DNA of 64,000 nucleotides from NCBI RefSeq assembly GCF_900129855.1, contig NZ_LT670819.1:8246001-8310000 (forward strand), given 5' to 3'. Numbering within the stretch: the stretch's first letter is position 1; every line of letters starts with the position of its first letter. Made by a program: the position numbers and the translations under genes. This document shows, one piece after another, positions 29,353-36,612 of the stretch. Source of the stretch: Streptomyces sp. 3214.6 (GTDB lineage: Bacteria > Actinomycetota > Actinomycetes > Streptomycetales > Streptomycetaceae). The notes under the pieces are model-generated. The model saw only the letters and a program-made list of their open reading frames with translations, was not told the DNA's origin and made no database searches.

Positions 29353-29967
29353 ATGGCAATGCGCGACCACGGATTCGACGGTGGACACCGGCGGCGCGGC
29401 GAGGGACGGCGTGCGGCCTTCGGGCCCTTCGGCCCGGGTGGTCCGGGGTTCGGTCCCGGTGGCCCCGGTTTCGGCGGCTTCGGTCCCGGTCCCTGGGGTG
29501 GGCGAGGGCGCGGGGGGCCCAGGGGGAGGGCGCGGCGCGGTGACGTACGGGCCTCGATCCTGGCCCTGCTGAAGGACCGGCCCATGCACGGTTACGAGAT
29601 GATCCAGGAGATCGCCGAGCGCAGCGGCGGGGCGTGGAAGCCCAGCCCGGGCTCGGTGTACCCGACCCTGCAACTCCTGGAGGACGAGGGTCTGATCAGC
29701 AGCGAGAGCGAAGGCGGCAAGAAGCTGTTCTCGCTCACCGAAGAGGGTCGCACGGCGTCCGGGGAGGGCCCGGAGGCCCCCTGGGAGGAGGCCACGCGCG
29801 GGGTCGACTGGGAGGCCCTCGGTGAGATCCGCCAGGCCGGCTTCGGTCTGATGGAGGCCTTCGGGCAGGTCTGGAAGACCGGCAGCAAGGAACAGCGCGA
29901 GAAGGCGCTCACGGTCATCAACGACGCCCGCAAGAAGCTGTACCTCATCCTCGCCGACGAGGACTGA
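29353..29967 (+). CDS. PadR family transcriptional regulator with Gly/Phe-rich N-terminus
   Basis: 204 residues. The first ~60 are low complexity (GPFGPGGPGFGPGGPGFGGF and GRGRGGPRGRARRG), then the PadR winged helix begins at DVRASILALLKDRPMHGYEM and shows GSVYPTLQLLEDEGLI. The C-terminal helices (EALGEIRQAGFGLMEAF) form the dimer interface. The Gly-rich extension is common in actinobacterial PadR proteins. Probably autorepressed through the palindrome at 29279. ATG at 29353 is preferred over the overlapping GTG at 29350. Confidence 0.88.
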   Translation: MAMRDHGFDGGHRRRGEGRRAAFGPFGPGGPGFGPGGPGFGGFGPGPWGGRGRGGPRGRARRGDVRASILALLKDRPMHGYEMIQEIAERSGGAWKPSPGSVYPTLQLLEDEGLISSESEGGKKLFSLTEEGRTASGEGPEAPWEEATRGVDWEALGEIRQAGFGLMEAFGQVWKTGSKEQREKALTVINDARKKLYLILADED

Positions 29968-29969
29968 CC

Positions 29970-30020
29970 GCCGTCGTACGACGACGGCCGGGCGCCCCGT
30001 GGAGTTGTCCGCGGGGCGCC
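29970..30020 (+). terminator. Double hairpin after padR
   Basis: First hairpin GCCGTCGT/ACGACGGC with a 3-base loop (29970-29988), then GGCGCCCCG/CGGGGCGCC with a 12-base loop (29991-30020), right after the stop at 29967. Confidence 0.75.
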
Positions 30021-30054
30021 TTCGGGTGCGCGGTGCGCCGGGTGCGGCCCCTGG

Positions 30055-30483
30055 TCAGGCGACCAGGCCGTCCAGTTTGCGCAGCGACTCGTTCAGGGCG
30101 GCCGTCCCGGAGTCCTTCAGCTTGCCCGCCATCAGCGACACGGCCGCGCCCGTGAACTCACCGTCGATGCGGACCTTCGTGGCGTCGCCGTCGGGGGTGA
30201 GGGTGTAGCGCGTGGCGACGGACACCGCCATGGGGCCCTTGCCGCGGATGACCAGCACCCGGGCCGGTTCCAGCTCCGCGACCGTCCACTCGACCTCCGC
30301 GGGGAAGCCCATCAGCTTCATGTTCTCCTGGAAGGTGGCGCCCACCTCGAGGGTCTCGGGGCCGCCCCCGGGGAAGTTGGTGTGGGTCGCGTTCCACTCC
30401 CCGTACGTCGGCCAGTCGGTGAGCTGGGCCCACACCTTCTCGGCCGGCGCCTGGATGCGTGCCTCCGCGCTGACTTCGGCCAT
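30055..30483 (-). CDS. SRPBCC family protein, Rv0910-toxin-like
   Basis: 142 residues with the START/Bet v1-like pattern: ARIQAPAEKVWAQLTDWPTY at the start and a long C-terminal helix SLMAGKLKDSGTAALNESLR. It closely resembles proteins named Rv0910-type toxin in mycobacteria, but no antitoxin-like gene is adjacent, so a simple ligand-binding or polyketide cyclase-like role is equally likely. ATG at 30483. A TetR-type inverted repeat lies 113 bases upstream. Confidence 0.75.
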   Translation of the reverse strand: MAEVSAEARIQAPAEKVWAQLTDWPTYGEWNATHTNFPGGGPETLEVGATFQENMKLMGFPAEVEWTVAELEPARVLVIRGKGPMAVSVATRYTLTPDGDATKVRIDGEFTGAAVSLMAGKLKDSGTAALNESLRKLDGLVA

Positions 30484-30595
30484 GCGACCACCTCTTCGTA
30501 TCGGGCTCTGTGTCGGACCGCGTATCGGACTCTGTATCGGCCAACTCGGGCTGCGGTGTCGCGGAACGTAGCTCCACCGCCTCGAACATTCAATA

Positions 30596-30610
30596 CTGAC
30601 GAACCGTCAG
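30596..30610. promoter_or_regulatory. Inverted repeat, candidate TetR-type operator
   Basis: CTGACG-AAC-CGTCAG, a perfect 6-bp dyad with 3-base centre, upstream of the SRPBCC gene. The downstream bases AGAAA are shared with a similar site at 39089. Confidence 0.6.
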
Positions 30611-30622
30611 AAAGTGTGGAGC

Positions 30623-30811
30623 TCACCCCGCCCGGCGTATCACCGCCGTGTCGAACACGTCCCACGCGCGCGGGAAGGGCCCCTCCTCATGGCAGTGCCT
30701 CGCCTGCCGGAACAGGTCGGCGGGCAGTGCGCCCTTTGGAGCGTAGACCCTGTAGACGTACTGTCGGCCGTCGGCCGCCCGCAGGGCCGCCGGCCGGCAC
30801 CCGCTCTCCAT
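30623..30811 (-). CDS. Small hypothetical protein
   Basis: 62 residues ending GPFPRAWDVFDTAVIRRAG with a middle ADGRQYVYRVYAPKGALPAD. The periodic aromatic/hydrophobic pattern and the GC-rich third positions suggest coding, but the ATG at 30811 has no good ribosome site, and the frame is open upstream to 31156. No family recognised. It might be a longer gene or a remnant. Confidence 0.45.
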   Translation of the reverse strand: MESGCRPAALRAADGRQYVYRVYAPKGALPADLFRQARHCHEEGPFPRAWDVFDTAVIRRAG

Positions 30812-31010
30812 GTCCGTGGGGGACGTCCGGGCGGGGCTCGGTGGTTGCGTGCGGGGCGGGCGGCAAGGCGACGCGCGCCCCTGAAGGCGAAACGGCTCGA
30901 TCTCATCCGTAGGGAGGAGATTCCGCCGCCCCCGCTCCGCTCTGCGTGGGACCCGAAGATGCTTCCTTCCGGGGATGACGGCGCCCTGCCGGGACTGATG
31001 GGGTAGGGAT

Positions 31011-31595
31011 GTGCAACCCCGCATTCCCCGGCAGTCGCCCCGCGAACAGGCGGCACACGCCATGGACGACGATCCCCGGTTCGGCGCCGAGCCCGCGGCG
31101 GCGCTCGCCGCCGCCCGCAGACGGGCGGTCCGGGACGGGGACCGGCAGATCGACACCGCCCACGTTCTGCACTCGCTCCTTGAGCACGACCCCCGGACCC
31201 GTGCGGCCTTCGACGGCGGACCCCAGCTCGCCCGGCTGCTCGGCTACCTCGTCCAGCGCAGCATCGGCTACGGCCTGCGCTGGCAGAGCGGTGTCGAGGA
31301 CTCCGGGGCGCTGCCCGTCGTGACCGTCGTCGAGGGCTTCTCTCCGCTGGCCGCGGCCGCGCTGGAGCACGCGTGCGCGCGGGCCGACCGGCGTGACGGC
31401 GCGCCGGCCCGGGGCGTCGACCTGCTCGCGGCGATCGTCGCGGATCCGCAGGCGCGGGCTGTCGAGGTCCTCACCCATGCCGGCGTCGACGTGTACGAGC
31501 TGCGCGCACGGATCGAGGACGGCCTGGAGGAGCACGACGAGGACGGCCTGGACGGCCACGAGGCGTGTGCCGGGGGCGGCGGCCCGGCCTACTGA
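31011..31595 (+). CDS. Clp N-terminal (Clp-R) domain protein
   Basis: 194 residues. It contains one ClpA/ClpC-like N-terminal double repeat: AAARRRAVRDGDRQIDTAHV...LHSLLEHD and, after a linker, SPLAAAALEHACARADRRDG...GVDLLAAIVADP. There is no AAA+ ATPase domain. Stand-alone Clp-N proteins are frequent in streptomycetes and may act as substrate adaptors or decoys for ClpC. The C-terminus is acidic then Gly-rich. The start is uncertain: GTG at 31011 or ATG at 31062. Confidence 0.75.
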   Translation: MQPRIPRQSPREQAAHAMDDDPRFGAEPAAALAAARRRAVRDGDRQIDTAHVLHSLLEHDPRTRAAFDGGPQLARLLGYLVQRSIGYGLRWQSGVEDSGALPVVTVVEGFSPLAAAALEHACARADRRDGAPARGVDLLAAIVADPQARAVEVLTHAGVDVYELRARIEDGLEEHDEDGLDGHEACAGGGGPAY

Positions 31596-31717
31596 GCGGA
31601 CTTCCGTCCCCCCGCCCGCACGACGCCCGCCTGGACGCCGCCCACCCACACGATCCGCCCGCTCGCCCGGTCCGGCCCGTCCAGCCGATGAGACAGGTGT
31701 CAACGGGGGTGACGCTC

Positions 31718-31759
31718 ATGTCGTCGCCTGTCATCATGTGCCGGTGCATACGTCTGTGA
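31718..31759 (+). CDS. Candidate 13-residue leader peptide before an EamA gene
   Basis: ATG at 31718 with GGGGGTGA 5-12 bases upstream encodes MSSPVIMCRCIRL and stops at 31757-31759, where TGA overlaps the GTG start of the EamA gene (GTGA). The overlap would couple translation of the exporter to that of the peptide. The peptide has two Cys and three Arg-flanked positions. Expression is inferred. Confidence 0.45.
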   Translation: MSSPVIMCRCIRL

Positions 31760-32742
31760 GCAGTCAGGGCAGCCGCGGGAAGGGCCTCGGGCTCGGTCTG
31801 GCGGTCGGGTCGGCCATCGCCTTCGGCGGATCAGGGGTCGCGGCCAAGCCGCTGATCGAGGCGGGCCTGGACCCGCTGCACGTGGTGTGGCTACGGGTGA
31901 CCGGCGCGGCCCTGGTGATGCTGCCGCTCGCCGTGCGCCATCGCGCACTGCTGCGCACCCGGCCGGGCCTGCTCGCCGGGTTCGGTCTGCTCGGCGTGGC
32001 CGGAGTGCAGGCGTTCTACTTCGCCTCGATATCCCGGATCCCGGTCGGCGTCGCGCTGCTCGTCGAGTACTTCGCGCCCGCCCTCGTGCTGGGCTGGGTG
32101 CGGTTCGTGCAGCGGCGGCCGGTGACGCGTGCCGCCGCGCTCGGCGTGGTCCTCGCGGTGGGCGGGCTGGCCTGTGTCGTCGAGGTCTGGTCGGGGCTGA
32201 GCTTCGACGCCGTGGGACTGCTGCTCGCGCTGGCCGCGGCCTGCTGCCAGGTCGGCTACTTCGTCCTGTCCGACCAGGGCAGCGACTCGGGCGACGATGC
32301 CCCCGACCCCCTCGGCGTCATCGCGTACGGCCTCCTGGTGGGCGCCGTCGTGCTGACCGTCGTCGCCCGCCCGTGGGGCATGGACTGGGGCGTGCTCGCG
32401 CACACCGCGGGCATGAACGGCGCCGATGTCCCCGCCTGGCTGCTGCTCGCCTGGATCGTGCTGATCGCGACGGTCGTCGCGTACGTCACCGGCGTGCTCT
32501 CCGTGCGCCGGCTCTCCCCGCAGGTGGCGGGCGTGGTGGCCTGTCTGGAGGCCGTCATCGCGACGGTCCTCGCGTGGGTGCTGCTCGGCGAGCATCTCTC
32601 GGCGCCGCAGATCGTCGGCGGCGCGGTGGTGCTGCTCGGCGCGTTCATCGCACAGTCGTCCGCTCCCGCCAAGGGCTCCCCGGAGCCGGTGGCCGCCGGC
32701 GGGCCCGAAAGGGAGTTGTCGGCCCGCGGCACGGCTGCCTAG
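31756..32742 (+). CDS. EamA (DMT) family transporter
   Basis: About 328 residues with ten membrane helices formed by two EamA repeats: the first begins LGLGLAVGSAIAFGGSGVAA and includes RIPVGVALLVEYFAPALVLG, the second ends LEAVIATVLAWVLLGEHLSA. Such carriers export amino acids or other metabolites. Three in-frame GTGs (31738, 31744, 31756) could start it; I use 31756 because it overlaps the stop of a short upstream frame. A second EamA gene follows 175 bases downstream. Confidence 0.85.
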   Translation: MSSQGSRGKGLGLGLAVGSAIAFGGSGVAAKPLIEAGLDPLHVVWLRVTGAALVMLPLAVRHRALLRTRPGLLAGFGLLGVAGVQAFYFASISRIPVGVALLVEYFAPALVLGWVRFVQRRPVTRAAALGVVLAVGGLACVVEVWSGLSFDAVGLLLALAAACCQVGYFVLSDQGSDSGDDAPDPLGVIAYGLLVGAVVLTVVARPWGMDWGVLAHTAGMNGADVPAWLLLAWIVLIATVVAYVTGVLSVRRLSPQVAGVVACLEAVIATVLAWVLLGEHLSAPQIVGGAVVLLGAFIAQSSAPAKGSPEPVAAGGPERELSARGTAA

Positions 32743-32752
32743 AGTGCTGATC

Positions 32753-32794
32753 ATGCCTTCGAACGCACTCGTTCTTCCGCCTCCGGCCGCCTGA
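32753..32794 (+). CDS. Candidate leader peptide MPSNALVLPPPAA
   Basis: A 13-codon frame from ATG 32753 to TGA 32794, ten bases after the upstream EamA stop. It encodes three consecutive prolines, a sequence that stalls ribosomes without EF-P. Its Pro codons pair with sequence just after its stop (hairpin 32777-32799), the layout expected of an attenuator. No strong ribosome site precedes it. Confidence 0.45.
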   Translation: MPSNALVLPPPAA

Positions 32795-32888
32795 GGCGGG
32801 CCCTCCTGAGCACGCCCGGCACCTGCTGCCGGGCGGAACGGTGCTGCCCGCAGAAGAAGTCCGCGGACCGCTGCCCATGCGGCGGTCC
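32777..32888 (+). promoter_or_regulatory. Hairpin series before the second EamA gene, possible attenuator
   Basis: Three stems: CCGCCTC/GAGGCGG (32777-32799) over the end of the leader frame; CGCCCGGCA/TGCCGGGCG with a 5-base loop (32813-32835); GGACCGC/GCGGTCC (32865-32888) about 17 bases before the GGAGAG ribosome site of the next gene. Confidence 0.45.
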
Positions 32889-32917
32889 CTTCCCGACCTT
32901 CTGTGTGGAGAGAACGC

Positions 32918-33892
32918 GTGTCCCCCCTTTCCGGCCTTTCAGGCTCTGCTTCTGTCTCCCTGCCCGTTCGGCGGGCCCTGCTCTACTTGATCGTCGCGGG
33001 CGCCGCCTGGGGTACGGCCGGCGCCGCCGCCTCGCTGGTCTACCGGACCAGCGACCTGGGTGCCGTCGCCCTGTCGTTCTGGCGCTGCGCGGCCGGGCTG
33101 GTCGTGCTGCTGGCCGCCCGACCCCTGCTGCGCCCGCGCGCCGCGACCACCACGGTGCCCGTGCCGGCACCCGGGCTGCCGCGCCGCCGGGCACTGCGGT
33201 CCACGGTCATGGGCCTGGGCCTCGCGCTCTTCCAGACGGCGTACTTCGCGGCCGTGTCCGACACCGGACTGGCCGTGGCCACGGTCGTCACCCTCGGTGC
33301 GGGGCCTGTCCTCATCGCGCTCGGCGCCCGGCTGACCCTGGGGGAGCGGCTCGGCCGCGGCGGGGTACTCGCCGTCGCCGGGGCGCTCGCCGGACTGGGG
33401 GTGCTGTTCGCCGGCAGCGGTGGCTCGGCCGTCCATCCCCGAGGTGTGCTGCTCGCGCTGCTGTCGGCGGCCGGGTACAGCGCGATGACCCTGCTCACCC
33501 GGCGCTGGGGCCGCGACGGCGACGCCGACGCCTCTGCCACCACCGTGGGGGCGTTCGCCGTCACCGCCCTGTGTCTGCTGCCGTTCGCCCTGGTCGAGGG
33601 GCTGGTGCCGCACAGCGCCGAACCCCTGCGGGTGCTGGCACTGCTGGCGTACATCGCGGCGGTGCCCACGGCTCTCGCCTACGCCCTCTACTTCGCGGGC
33701 GCGGCCGTCGTACGGTCCGCGACCGTCTCCGTGATCATGCTCCTCGAACCGGTGAGCGCGGCGGTGCTGGCCGTCGGCCTCCTCGGCGAACGCCTCACCG
33801 CCACCACCCTCACCGGCACGTCGCTGATGCTGGCCTCGGTCGCCGGCCTGGCCCTCGCGGAGACACGGGCCGCCGGTCCGGCGTCGGCCTGA
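32918..33892 (+). CDS. EamA (DMT) family transporter, second copy
   Basis: 324 residues, ten membrane helices. Repeat one starts ALLYLIVAGAAWGTAGAAAS; repeat two ends VSAAVLAVGLLGERLTATTL. It is only distantly similar to the preceding EamA protein, so not a recent duplication. The GTG at 32918 follows GGAGAG by 5 bases; an earlier in-frame GTG at 32903 overlaps that site. The untranslated region upstream contains a short peptide frame and three hairpins. Confidence 0.87.
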   Translation: MSPLSGLSGSASVSLPVRRALLYLIVAGAAWGTAGAAASLVYRTSDLGAVALSFWRCAAGLVVLLAARPLLRPRAATTTVPVPAPGLPRRRALRSTVMGLGLALFQTAYFAAVSDTGLAVATVVTLGAGPVLIALGARLTLGERLGRGGVLAVAGALAGLGVLFAGSGGSAVHPRGVLLALLSAAGYSAMTLLTRRWGRDGDADASATTVGAFAVTALCLLPFALVEGLVPHSAEPLRVLALLAYIAAVPTALAYALYFAGAAVVRSATVSVIMLLEPVSAAVLAVGLLGERLTATTLTGTSLMLASVAGLALAETRAAGPASA

Positions 33893-33910
33893 CGGAAAGC
33901 CCCCGCGCCG

Positions 33911-34543
33911 TCATGTCCGGCGGCGGCGCAGGAGGTGGGCGAGGGCCGCCGCGTCTCCCGGGCCGCCGCGGGCGGCCAGGCCCGTGGCGATGCGGTCCTG
34001 GGTTTCGGGCGGCCGGTGGGCCGCGTACTTGAACTTCGCCCGTACGGCGGTCACTTCGAGCCGGATGCCTCGGATGCCGGAGAGCATGCGTCCGTACGGC
34101 TCCTCGCCGACCGTGGGCCGGGCCGAGCCGCCTTCCGGCTGGAAGTGGCCCAACTGGCGGTGCAGCAGATCGGCCTTGGCGGCTGGATCGTCCACGATGT
34201 GCGCCGTGCAGCGGAGTTGGACGGCCGTGTAGAAGCTCGTCGGGGTGCCGTGCTCGGCGGGGGCACCCGGCGGCGCCTGCCACGGGCCGGGGACGAAGAC
34301 GTAATCGTCGACGACGCTCAGTGTCACCGCCGGGTTCGCCTGCAGGGCGGACCACAGCGGGTTGGGCCGGGCCAGGTGGGTGACGGCTTCGCCCGCGTCG
34401 GGGTCGTAGGCGAAGTGCAGGGGCTGGACGAACGGGGGCTCCCCCGGCGGCCCGTTGACGGCGAGCTGGCCGAAGTCATGGACCGACAGCCACTGTTGCC
34501 ACTCGGCGTCCTCGCGAGGCGCGTCCCAGGGATGGATGAGCAT
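33911..34543 (-). CDS. PaiB-like FMN-binding negative regulator family protein
   Basis: 210 residues beginning MLIHPWDAP, with the split-barrel flavin fold of PaiB: QLAVNGPPGEPPFVQPLHF, HLARPNPLWSAL, the FYTAVQLRCTAHIVDD strand and MLSGIRGIRLEVTAVRAKFK near the C-terminus. PaiB proteins of Bacillus affect sporulation and protease genes, though many members are simply flavin or haem-handling proteins. The start overlaps the stop of the upstream gene (TGATG), so the two form an operon controlled by the divergent MocR promoter region. Confidence 0.82.
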   Translation of the reverse strand: MLIHPWDAPREDAEWQQWLSVHDFGQLAVNGPPGEPPFVQPLHFAYDPDAGEAVTHLARPNPLWSALQANPAVTLSVVDDYVFVPGPWQAPPGAPAEHGTPTSFYTAVQLRCTAHIVDDPAAKADLLHRQLGHFQPEGGSARPTVGEEPYGRMLSGIRGIRLEVTAVRAKFKYAAHRPPETQDRIATGLAARGGPGDAAALAHLLRRRRT

Positions 34544-35226
34544 CACAACACCGTGAGGTAGCCGGGGAGTTCGGTGCCGGGTGCGAGGTCTGCCTCCGGG
34601 AGGGGCGTGCCGTAGCCCTTGCGCAGCGGGAGCACGCCGGCCCAGTGGGGGAGGGCGAGGTCCTCCGGCTCGTCGTTCACGCCGCCCGTGCGGGTCTTGG
34701 CCGAGACCTCGTTCAGATCGAGGCGGATCACCGCGGTCGCCGCCAGTTCCTTCTTGTTGGCGGGGCGCGCGTCGGCGGCCCGGCCCGGGACGACGTGGTC
34801 GACGAGGGCGTCGAGCGCCGTCAGCTTCTCCTGCGGGTCCGTGACGTCATGGGCGATGCCGTGCACCACGACCGAGCGGTAGTTGATCGAGTGGTGGAAG
34901 GCCGAGCGGGCCAGCACCAGCCCGTCGACATGAGTGACCGTCAGACACACGGCCAGCCCCGGGTCCGCCTGTCCCGTCATCCGCAGCGGACGCGAGCCCG
35001 TCGAGCCGTGCACATAGAGCGTCTCGCCTGCCCGGCCGTACAGCGTCGGCAGCACGACCGGCGTGCCGTCGCGGACGAAGCCGAGGTGGCAGACGTAGCC
35101 CTCGTCGAGTATCGCGTGCACCAGATCCTTGTCGTACGAGGCCCGCTCCGCGCTCCGGGTGGGGATCGTGCGGTCGGTCGGAAGGTAGGCGGCGGCCTGT
35201 GTCGTCGTCTCCGGGGACCCCTGCAT
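34543..35226 (-). CDS. Pyridoxamine 5'-phosphate oxidase family (split-barrel flavin) protein
   Basis: 227 residues. The core reads EGYVCHLGFVRDGTPVVLPT, LYVHGSTGSRPLRM and FHHSINYRSVVVHG, typical of the PNPOx-like flavoprotein group that binds FMN or F420 near the conserved His/Ser/Arg stretch. The ATG at 35226 is chosen because GGAGAG lies 5 bases upstream; an ATG four codons earlier would bury that site. It is divergent from a MocR regulator that uses pyridoxal phosphate as effector, which suggests a link to vitamin B6 or to an amine, inferred from context. Confidence 0.85.
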   Translation of the reverse strand: MQGSPETTTQAAAYLPTDRTIPTRSAERASYDKDLVHAILDEGYVCHLGFVRDGTPVVLPTLYGRAGETLYVHGSTGSRPLRMTGQADPGLAVCLTVTHVDGLVLARSAFHHSINYRSVVVHGIAHDVTDPQEKLTALDALVDHVVPGRAADARPANKKELAATAVIRLDLNEVSAKTRTGGVNDEPEDLALPHWAGVLPLRKGYGTPLPEADLAPGTELPGYLTVL

Positions 35227-35262
35227 GACACTCTCCATTGCACTAGTGCATAATAGGCTTTG
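35225..35262. promoter_or_regulatory. Compact divergent promoter with 12-bp palindrome and probable leaderless start
   Basis: Palindrome TGCACTAGTGCA (35239-35250). For the plus strand, ATGACA (35225-35230), an 18-base spacer and CATAAT (35249-35254) predict a transcript start at about 35261, i.e. at the GTG of the MocR gene. For the minus strand, TATTAT overlaps the same AT patch. A protein bound to the palindrome would cover both promoters. Confidence 0.65.
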
Positions 35263-36596
35263 TGCTAGGAGAGTATCCGATCAAAGGTCGGCGCGCAGCA
35301 GACATTTCCGCGAGCATCGAGGCGGCAGTGGGTGCGGGTGAGCTGAGTCCGGGGCAACTGCTGCCCCCCATGCGGGAGTTGGCGACGGCCCTGGAGGTGA
35401 ACCCGAACACCGTCGCGTCCGCCTATCGCACCCTGCGTGAGCGCGGGGTGATCGAGACCGACGGCCGCCGGGGCAGCCGGGTGCGGTCCAAGCCCGCCAC
35501 GACCGGGCGGGAGGCCATCCGGGTGGAGGTGCCGGAGGGCGTGCGGGACGCCGCGGCCGGCAATCCGGACACGGCTCTGCTGCCGCCGCTGGCGCCGGCG
35601 TTCGCGTGGGCCGCCGCGCAGGGCGACCGGGAGCCGGTTCTGTACGGGCACGCGCCGGTCGAACCCGAGCTCGCCCGGCTGGCCCGGGCCGAACTGGACG
35701 CGGACGGCGTGCCGGACGGACCCGTGGCCGTCGCCTCCGGCTCCCTGGACGCGATCGAGCGCGTCCTCGCCGCGCATCTCAGGCCCGGCGATACCGTGGC
35801 CGTCGAGGATCCCGGGTGGGGCTCGCTGCTGGACCTCGTGCCGGCGCTCGGGCTGCGCACCGTGCCGGTCGGCCTCGACGACGAGGGACCGCTGCCCGAC
35901 GACGTACGCCGGGCCCTGGAGGCCGGGGCGCGCGCCCTGATCGTCACCGACCGGGCGCAGAACCCGACCGGCGCGGCGGTGAGCGCCGCACGCGCGCGTG
36001 CCCTGCGCTCCGTGCTGCGGGCACACCCGGGGACACTGCTCGTCGAGGACGACCACGGGCATCGGATCGTCGACCTCCCCCTGCACCCCCTGGCGGGCGT
36101 CACCCGGCACTGGGCCTTCGTGCGCTCGGCCGCCAAGGCATACGGGCCCGACCTGCGCTTCGCCGTCCTCACCGGGGACGACGTCACGCTCGACCGGGTC
36201 CGTGGGCGGCAGCGGCTGGGACCCGGCTGGGTCAGCCGGATCATCCAGCGGGCGGTGCTGCGGCTGACGGCCGACGGCGCGGTGGACGCACGGGCGGTGG
36301 CGGCTGCGTACGGCGGCCGACGTGACGCGCTGATCGCCGCCCTGGCTCGGCGGGGGGTCGAGGCGCGGGGGCGCAGTGGAATGAACGTGTGGGTTCCCGT
36401 GCCGGACGAGACAGGGGCCGTCGCCCGGTTGCTGCACGCGGGCTGGGCGGTCGCGCCCGGGGCGCGGTTTCGGATCGCGTCGCCGCCGGGGATCCGGATC
36501 ACTGTGTCGACGCTGACGCAGGAGGAGACCGAGGCGCTGGCGGAGGTGATCGCCTCGGCGGTCGGGTCGTCGCCGTTGCGGAACTACGCCGGGTGA
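35262..36596 (+). CDS. MocR/PdxR family regulator (GntR helix-turn-helix fused to aminotransferase fold)
   Basis: 444 residues. The N-terminal GntR winged helix (residues ~8-75) includes LPPMRELATALEVNPNTVAS; a fold-type I aminotransferase domain follows, with NPTGAAVS (about 232) and the PLP-binding Lys at about residue 292 in RSAAKAYGPD. MocR regulators sense pyridoxal phosphate or amino-PLP adducts. The GTG at 35262 has no ribosome site and coincides with the predicted transcription start, so the mRNA is probably leaderless. It is divergent from two flavin split-barrel genes, its likely targets. Confidence 0.92.
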   Translation: MLGEYPIKGRRAADISASIEAAVGAGELSPGQLLPPMRELATALEVNPNTVASAYRTLRERGVIETDGRRGSRVRSKPATTGREAIRVEVPEGVRDAAAGNPDTALLPPLAPAFAWAAAQGDREPVLYGHAPVEPELARLARAELDADGVPDGPVAVASGSLDAIERVLAAHLRPGDTVAVEDPGWGSLLDLVPALGLRTVPVGLDDEGPLPDDVRRALEAGARALIVTDRAQNPTGAAVSAARARALRSVLRAHPGTLLVEDDHGHRIVDLPLHPLAGVTRHWAFVRSAAKAYGPDLRFAVLTGDDVTLDRVRGRQRLGPGWVSRIIQRAVLRLTADGAVDARAVAAAYGGRRDALIAALARRGVEARGRSGMNVWVPVPDETGAVARLLHAGWAVAPGARFRIASPPGIRITVSTLTQEETEALAEVIASAVGSSPLRNYAG

Positions 36597-36612
36597 GACA
36601 TCTCGCCCGTGC

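Noticed and set aside
30055..30483. Toxin-antitoxin module based on the Rv0910-like protein
   Set aside because: No adjacent small antitoxin gene; the fold is a general ligand-binding one.
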